A DNA stretch of 64,000 bases from Janthinobacterium lividum PAMC 25724 (GTDB taxonomy: Bacteria > Pseudomonadota > Gammaproteobacteria > Burkholderiales > Burkholderiaceae_D): assembly GCA_000242815.2 (NCBI GenBank), contig AHHB01000037.1, forward strand, positions 186,001 through 250,000, in the 5' to 3' direction. The first letter of the stretch is position 1. Each line of letters starts with the position of its first letter. Position numbers and translations under genes: made by a program. Below the pieces are notes generated by a model. That model did not search any database, was not told the DNA's origin, and worked only from the letters and a program-made list of their open reading frames with translations. This document shows, piece by piece, positions 59,125-64,000 of the stretch.

Positions 59125-59299
59125 GGCAGCCTGAGACAGCCTGAGTCCAGGGCGCGTCTCAGGGTTATCCGGCGACGGCGCGCCATTCCCGGCGACAGGC
59201 TGCGCTCCCCCTGCTACGGGCGATAGCTCCCCCGCATTCCAGTGCGTCAGTGCCACCCTGCTGCATCAGCATCAGCATCAGCGCTGACGATGCTTGAAC

Positions 59300-60184
59300 T
59301 TAAAACAAATCGAGCTGTCCCGCATTGCCCCCTTTCTGCCTCGCCGCCAACGGTGGCACCAACAGCGGGCGACGGAACTGCGTGCAATCGAGCTGTTTGA
59401 AGCGGCCGCCCTTGCCGTGCAGCCCCAGCCGGTGCACGGCTTTCTCGAAGCGCTGTCGGATAAGATCAGCCCACACGCCTTCGCCGCGCATGCGTGTGCC
59501 GAACGCGCTGTCGTAATCCTTGCCGCCGCGCATCTCGCGCACCCGATTCATGACGCGCTGGGCCCGTTCCGGGAAGTGCACTTCCAGCCATTGCTGGAAC
59601 AGGGGGCTCACTTCCCACGGCAGGCGCAGCACCACGTAGTGGGCATGGATGGCGCCCGCGTCACGCACCGCTTCGAGCAGCTGCTCGATTTCTGGCTCCG
59701 TCACGAAAGGAATGATGGGCGCGATGCTCACGCCCACGGGAATGCCCGCCTCCGTCAGGCTGCGGATGGTGCGCAGCCGCCGCGCCGGAGCGGCCGCGCG
59801 CGGCTCCAGCGTGCGCGCAATGGCGGGATCAAGCGTGGTGAGCGTGACAGCCACGGCTGCCAGGCGCTTGGCTGCCATGGGTGCCAAAATGTCGATATCG
59901 CGCTCGATCAATGACGCTTTCGTGATCAGCGCCACCGGATGCTCACACTCGTGCAACACTTGCAGCACGCGCCGCGTCAGTTGCCGTTCGCGCTCGCACG
60001 GCTGATACGCATCCGTATTGACGCCCAGGGCTATCGGTTCGGGCACATACGACGCTTTGGCCAATTCGCGCTGCAATAGTTCCGGCGCATTCACCTTGGC
60101 GTAGATGCGGCTTTCGAAGTCCAGGCCCGGGGACAGGCCCAGATAGCTGTGCGTGGGACGGGCAAAGCAGTAAATGCAGCCCAG
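59300..60184 (-). pseudogene. PA0069-type radical SAM protein, 5'-truncated
   Basis: About 295 codons of a radical SAM protein of the PA0069 / spore-photolyase-like family, from GCIYCFARPTHSYLGLSPG to the C-terminal QLDLF. The normal protein has around 70-100 residues before this, including the first Cys of CxxxCxxC. Here that position reads Ile (AIWLGCIYC), an in-frame TGA follows just upstream, and homology stops at about 60181. The only in-frame start left is GTG at 60094, beyond the cluster motif, so the product cannot hold the cluster. Confidence 0.8.
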
Positions 60185-60494
60185 CCAAATGGCAACTGCA
60201 TTTGTTCATATTCAATCATAAGTAATTGAATTAAAATGAAAATTCATCACTTCTCCGCCTCATCATGTTCATGAACACAAAAAATAGAGTGTTGTGGGAT
60301 ACTAGGTGTAGTGACGACCTGCATTTAAAACGGGGGAGCCCTGCATTCCAGCCGATTCTCGGCCAAGATTAACTGCAACTGACAGCCCCCTCAAACCAGC
60401 ATTAGCTGCAAATGAACCTGCATTCATCCGCGCCTACCTGTATTACATCGACGCGAACCAGAATTACCTGCAACTGAAGACGAAGGCATAGGGA
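60185..60494. mobile_element. Non-coding stretch with spaced repeats, likely transposon end
   Basis: 310 bp without a gene. ATTA(A/G/C)CTGCAA(C/A)TGA occurs at 60368, 60401 and 60463, with a degenerate copy at 60433 (steps 33, 32, 30). CCTGCATT(T/C) occurs at 60318, 60340 and 60417. TGTTCATGAACA near 60265 is a 12-bp palindrome. Multiple phased sites suggest the end of a Tn7/Mu-like or similar element. It starts where the radical SAM gene breaks. Confidence 0.5.
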
Positions 60495-60884
60495 TTATGC
60501 TGTGACAAGGCGCTGTCGTATCCAGTCAGCCGCCTGCAGCTCCGTCATATTGCCGGCGGCGGCAACCAGCATAAAGTTGATGGCATCGACCTCAATGAAC
60601 ACAAGCATCTCGCCGTTGATCGCCAGAAACAGGCGGCCGATCACCCAGGCGGCACGCTTGTTACCGTCGCTGAACCCGTGGCTGGTGGCGATGCCGCAGA
60701 TGTAGGCCGCCGCAATGTCGGCTACATCCGGCGACGGATTGCCATAGACGTCAAGGTTCCGGGCCCGATTGAGCGCCGACTCCACGGTATTGAGGTCGCG
60801 TAGGCCGGCCAAGCCACCGTGCACTGCGAGCTATTTATCGTGGACCGCAAAAACGGTATCTCGCTGCACGCATTGCCAGTTTAT
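60495..60884 (-). pseudogene. Doc/Fic-type toxin, interrupted by an amber codon
   Basis: The frame from GTG 60824 gives 109 residues with HGGLAGLRDLNTVESAL, AAYICGIATSHGF and the Fic motif HGFSDGNKR. Upstream in the same frame the family N-terminus continues (TVFAVHDK, stop, LAVHGG), where the stop is TAG at 60831-60833 in the place of the usual Gln (HDxQL). No ATG opens the frame; the codon expected to be the start reads ATA. Either dead or restarted at GTG without its first helix. Overlaps the antitoxin end. Confidence 0.75.
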
Positions 60885-61108
60885 TTAGCGAGCACCCGCA
60901 GGATCTCGCGGTCGTCGTGCATGATCGACTCGGCCAAGGCCATCTGGCGCTCAAACTCAGGGTTGTACGGCGTGATGCGCATCGCGCCGTCCGGGGCCTC
61001 GGTCAGATACAGGGTATCGCCTTTATGCACGTTCAGGATGCGCCTGACCTCCTTGTTTAAGATCAGCCCCTCAGATCCACCTACGGTAGTTACTTTGACT
61101 GCGAGCAT
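60881..61108 (-). CDS. AbrB/MazE-type antitoxin
   Basis: 75 aa. Swapped-hairpin AbrB domain (KVTTVGGSEGLILNKEVRR, VHKGDTLYLTEAPDG) followed by an acidic tail that would wrap the toxin. AAAGGA before the ATG. Partner of the Doc-type frame directly downstream. Intact, with its own operator. Confidence 0.88.
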   Translation of the reverse strand: MLAVKVTTVGGSEGLILNKEVRRILNVHKGDTLYLTEAPDGAMRITPYNPEFERQMALAESIMHDDREILRVLAK

Positions 61109-61122
61109 GACGCCATCCTTTT

Positions 61123-61142
61123 TATATAATTTTCATTATATA
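61123..61142 (-). promoter_or_regulatory. Antitoxin operator/promoter, 8-4-8 inverted repeat
   Basis: TATATAAT (61123-61130) and ATTATATA (61135-61142), spacer TTTC, perfect. On the minus strand it contains TATAAT at the right place for a -10, so the antitoxin can shut its own promoter. Confidence 0.65.
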
Positions 61143-61155
61143 TCCAGTCTAAGGT

Positions 61156-61380
61156 GTGTCAAACAGATTGACCAGTCCACTACGCGCGGAAATGGACCGA
61201 TATGGCTCCAGGGCTGGACTGGAATCGACGCTGCGCAACTACCTGAAATCTATAACCACAACATTCCCCCAGCGCGCCATGGATAATGCAACACCGATTC
61301 GGGTGATGAAAAAATGGCAAAAGAAGAAGCCGGATTTATTCGTTAAAAGCATATATAACCAGGCGGGTCTTGACAATTGG
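61156..61380 (+). pseudogene. Transposase C-terminal remnant, frameshifted
   Basis: The last part reads PQRAMDNATPIRVMKKWQKK then KPDLFVKSIYNQAGLD, the end of an IS481/IS3-like DDE transposase. Just before it the frame changes: the other frame gives LPEIYNHNIP, which belongs directly ahead, so one C too many in CCCCC near 61268 has shifted it. The stop normally after GLD is also lost. No catalytic residues remain. Confidence 0.65.
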
Positions 61381-61484
61381 CCAAAGGCCGTAGTAGTTTT
61401 GACATTTTATTGACCCTCCAGATCCTTATAGCAAGGTGCGACCAATACATTTCAGAACACTGCGCTATTGCTTTACTTTGACTC

Positions 61485-61745
61485 TTAAAATTTCCGTTGA
61501 AACACCCGTGCACAACCAACCAATCCCAATATCCGTCCTAGAAAACCGAATAGCTCAGTCGGCGTTGCTGAAGAAAAATTTGTGAATAGATATGGAAAAC
61601 CATTTATAAAAATATAAAGGGCGGCAAGAAAAACTAACATAGACAAAATTTTATTTTTTTTACTTGGAAAATCCTCTTTAAACATAGCCCCAGAAAACCA
61701 AAAAATTCCTAAAGCACCAATTGACAAACCTAAGTAGTCGTGCAT
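61485..61745 (-). CDS. Small membrane protein in AT-rich island
   Basis: 86 aa, start at 61745 with AGGAG five bases ahead. Three hydrophobic spans (about 4-20, 34-54, 66-80). Codon use is AT-rich, unlike the core genes. Not recognised; given the exporter upstream, an immunity protein is possible but unproven. Confidence 0.6.
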   Translation of the reverse strand: MHDYLGLSIGALGIFWFSGAMFKEDFPSKKNKILSMLVFLAALYIFINGFPYLFTNFSSATPTELFGFLGRILGLVGCARVFQRKF

Positions 61746-61853
61746 ATTTCTCCTAAAATACAATTAAAATAAAATATTGTAAAAAAGTAACTTTTAGCGA
61801 TATTCTTCCTACACTGATCAAAATCATATTTCATTTTTTCTGTTATGTCTGCG

Positions 61854-62702
61854 CTAGTAGAGCTCCTCCTGATGAACCCCATCCCCAATCCCCGCCGGTA
61901 ATACAGAGATATAAACAGAGTCATCTATACGCGTCGCGGTGGCGAACCGGGAGACGTGTGCAAGACCGGTTTGAGGGTAACTAGTAACGATGCGCTTATA
62001 TGGTCGCACCCGCCCATCGACCTTTGGCGCAGAAAATACTACGGTCAGCTGCGGGATCACGGACTTATCTCCATAGATCTCAACAAACGCTGCAATGGAG
62101 CGATCCAGAAACATATCTTGCTGGTCGAGCCGAAGCGATCCTAGATAGGTCTCAACTCCTGATGCGTGCTCAAGCAAATAGGCACCAAACCAAACCATTG
62201 GATGGACACCAGTCTCAACCTTGAGTTTCATAACCGTGTACGTATACCAGCCTTGTGTCCAGTTGACATGACGGCGCACACTGATGAACGCCCCTTCATA
62301 TGATGCCGATTCATAATGTGTGTCCGGTGCTCCATCTGCAGCGCTCAATGGGATCGGACTGGCATCAGTTGACCATCGGGAAAAAATACCCCCTCGCCCA
62401 ATCTCCACCCGCCGCTGTTCGAATTTCGTAGGCCAGCCGCCAATATTCGTTTGCACACCACCATAAAATGAGGTCGCTCCTATCTTAAATAGCCCTAGTG
62501 GGGCTATATAAAGATCCACAGTATTCGGAACCTCACCGACTATCCTGAAATCCACGCTAATTTCTTGAAAATCGGAAATATCTGATATGCCCTCCCACCA
62601 TATATCAAGAAAATGCCATGGATATTGAGGCGGGAAAAATTTTGTCTGTCCACATGCTTGTGTAGACCAGATAAATATTAATAAAGTAAATAATATTTTC
62701 AT
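61854..62702 (-). CDS. Exported protein of unknown function
   Basis: 282 aa. Signal peptide at 1-19 (LLIFIWSTQACGQ); the Cys does not sit in a good lipobox. The body is aromatic-rich and beta-type, with FYGGVQTNIGGWP, GIFSRWSTDAS, GWYTYTVMKLK and YLGSLRL, faintly like DUF3472-type domains. AGAGGA precedes the ATG. Nine bases after the exporter gene, so in one operon with it. Confidence 0.7.
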   Translation of the reverse strand: MKILFTLLIFIWSTQACGQTKFFPPQYPWHFLDIWWEGISDISDFQEISVDFRIVGEVPNTVDLYIAPLGLFKIGATSFYGGVQTNIGGWPTKFEQRRVEIGRGGIFSRWSTDASPIPLSAADGAPDTHYESASYEGAFISVRRHVNWTQGWYTYTVMKLKVETGVHPMVWFGAYLLEHASGVETYLGSLRLDQQDMFLDRSIAAFVEIYGDKSVIPQLTVVFSAPKVDGRVRPYKRIVTSYPQTGLAHVSRFATATRIDDSVYISVLPAGIGDGVHQEELY

Positions 62703-62711
62703 ACATTCCTC

Positions 62712-64000
62712 TTAAGATTCCTCACTACAAAACGACGCAGGTCGATAAAAGTCAGGTTGCCTTTTTGGTGTAGTAATGGTCAATGGGTGCGAAACTATGT
62801 CCATCAAAGAAATCACGCGATTTGCCGACGCAATCGTCTCTGGGCGATGAGCAATAATAATTCGCGTCAAATTAAGGTTCTGTATCGCCCTGCTGACAAG
62901 ACGCTCGTTTTCCACGTCTAGGTGGCTGGTCGCCTCATCAAGGAATAAGATTTTCGGCCGTGTATACAAAGCCCGAGCAAGTAGTATGCGCTGTTTTTGC
63001 CCACCCGATAAAGCAGCTCCCATATCCCCGACCAAAGAGTTGTATCCCATCGGCATAGCTAGAATTTCATCATGCACCGCGGCCATTTCCGCGCACTTGT
63101 GTATCCATTCTTGATTCGCATCCGCCGCGAAGAAGCTGATGTTTTCAGCAACGGACCCGGCAAACAGTTGGTCTTCTTGCATCACAGCGCCAACAATTTT
63201 TCTGAAATTAGCTTTGCCCAACAGGCGCATCGGTATTCCACCAACAAGGATATCTCCGCTGTATTTCGTATGAATGCCAAGTAGGATCTTGACCAATGTT
63301 GTTTTCCCGCAGCCGGACGGCCCAACAATCGCCACCGACTCGCCCGCGTGAATAATGAGATTGATTCGATCTAACACAGGAGTTTCGCCGGTTCCATAGC
63401 GAAAGACCAAATTTCTGATTTCAATTCGAGGATCCACTAAGTCCATATCATAAGTGGCCAATTGTTCATCCATAGTCATCTCCGGTGCGGCTAAGGCGAT
63501 ATCCGCCAGCCTGGCTCCTTGGATTTGCAACATTTGCAACTCGAAAAATTTATCCACAAGGGCACTGATACGGCTAGAAAATTGCCCTTTATATGATAAA
63601 AAGGCGAATAGCATGCCAACTGAAAATTTCCCATCAATCACCAACAAAGCCCCTAGGCTAAGCACTAATATCGCCTCGATGCCAAATACCAGTGAGTTTC
63701 CCGTGTGGAAGAACAACATGAGACGCTGGGTCCTTAGTCCGGCATTTTTCTGATCCACCACGACATTAAGCCAACGCGCGGCTCGATCCCCCTCTCGACC
63801 GAACAGGCGAATGCTTTGGATGCCGCGGATGGTCTCCATGAACATACTGTGCTGTTTCGCTCCAAACATAATTTCACTCTCCGTGGCCATTCTGAATACC
63901 GCATAAAAGCTGATTCGCAACACGATATATAGCATGATTGCGGTTATGCTGATGGTAGTTAAAAACGGGCTATAGACCAGCATCATGACCAAGGTGCCAA
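62712..64000 (-). CDS. ABC exporter (membrane plus ATPase), N-terminus beyond window
   Basis: About 430 C-terminal residues; the frame is open to the window edge. Part of the membrane domain (several spans, ETIRGIQSIRLFGREGDR) and a complete ATPase: Walker A VGPSGCGKTT, signature LSGGQKQR, Walker B ILFLDEATSHLD, switch His in AHRPET. It resembles CvaB/RaxB-type exporters, which carry an N-terminal C39 peptidase cutting double-Gly leaders; whether that domain is present lies outside view. AT-rich relative to the core. Confidence 0.88.
   Translation of the reverse strand, partial: GTLVMMLVYSPFLTTISITAIMLYIVLRISFYAVFRMATESEIMFGAKQHSMFMETIRGIQSIRLFGREGDRAARWLNVVVDQKNAGLRTQRLMLFFHTGNSLVFGIEAILVLSLGALLVIDGKFSVGMLFAFLSYKGQFSSRISALVDKFFELQMLQIQGARLADIALAAPEMTMDEQLATYDMDLVDPRIEIRNLVFRYGTGETPVLDRINLIIHAGESVAIVGPSGCGKTTLVKILLGIHTKYSGDILVGGIPMRLLGKANFRKIVGAVMQEDQLFAGSVAENISFFAADANQEWIHKCAEMAAVHDEILAMPMGYNSLVGDMGAALSGGQKQRILLARALYTRPKILFLDEATSHLDVENERLVSRAIQNLNLTRIIIAHRPETIASANRVISLMDIVSHPLTITTPKRQPDFYRPASFCSEES

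Noticed and set aside
59264-59282. ATCAGC triple repeat after the radical SAM gene
   Set aside because: Simple short repeat without context.
60819-61286. Plus-strand frame across the antitoxin
   Set aside because: Antisense to the clear AbrB-type gene; only its last residues (IYNHNIP) matter, as part of the frameshifted transposase.
61730-61924. Minus-strand frame covering the end of the exported protein and the spacer
   Set aside because: Overlaps two better-supported genes and has no ribosome site.

Overview
The window is a piece of a GC-rich betaproteobacterial chromosome, most likely Oxalobacteraceae (Janthinobacterium/Massilia/Duganella type). The pointers are the block tpiA-secG-tRNA-Leu-nuoABCDEFGHIJKLMN-DUF2818, a complete ISC cluster (iscR-S-U-A-hscB-hscA-fdx-iscX), the ilvBNC-pssA-leuA block, a PEP-CTERM protein and the protein sequences themselves. 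This placement is inference from gene order and family recognition; no database was searched.

Layout. 1-1.6 kb: end of an unknown gene plus an FHA membrane protein. 1.7-4.3 kb: PEP-CTERM exported protein, MmcQ/YjbR protein, TetR regulator and a small hypothetical. 4.4-7 kb: ispF, ispD, a HExxH exported protein and a NUDIX hydrolase. 7-24.7 kb, nearly all on the minus strand: DUF2818 and the 14 complex I genes, preceded by tRNA-Leu(GAG), secG, tpiA and a quinone oxidoreductase. 24.8-29 kb: cell-envelope proteins and a chemoreceptor. 29.2-32 kb: pnp and rpsO. 32-42.4 kb: a BamE-like lipoprotein, leuA, pssA, two tandem SIMPL-domain paralogues, an MFS pump and ilvC-ilvN-ilvB. 42.9-45.6 kb, plus strand: an ECF sigma factor followed by DUF3619, DUF3106 and RDD proteins, then a truncated haemoglobin. 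45.6-53.4 kb: a pseudouridine synthase, a methyltransferase and the ISC operon with its regulator. 53.6-59.1 kb: NADAR and uracil-DNA-glycosylase-like proteins, a maleylacetoacetate/fumarylacetoacetate-type catabolic operon with a divergent LysR regulator, and a ChaC-like enzyme.

The character changes at about 60.18 kb. A PA0069-type radical SAM gene loses its 5' part, including one cluster-ligating cysteine. Beyond it lies non-coding DNA with regularly spaced short repeats that look like transposon-end binding sites. Next come an AbrB-type antitoxin with an amber-interrupted Doc toxin, a frameshifted transposase remnant, and AT-rich genes: a small membrane protein, an exported protein of unknown function and an ABC exporter that runs off the end. 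This is the accessory part of the window and the likeliest place for an undescribed system.

Other points of note are a nested-hairpin element between iscS and iscU, five 11-bp phased repeats at the end of secG, a UDG-fold protein without its catalytic Asp, an IscR with a lengthened cysteine loop, and a sigma/DUF3619/DUF3106 cluster with the topology of a sigma/anti-sigma/periplasmic-sensor system.
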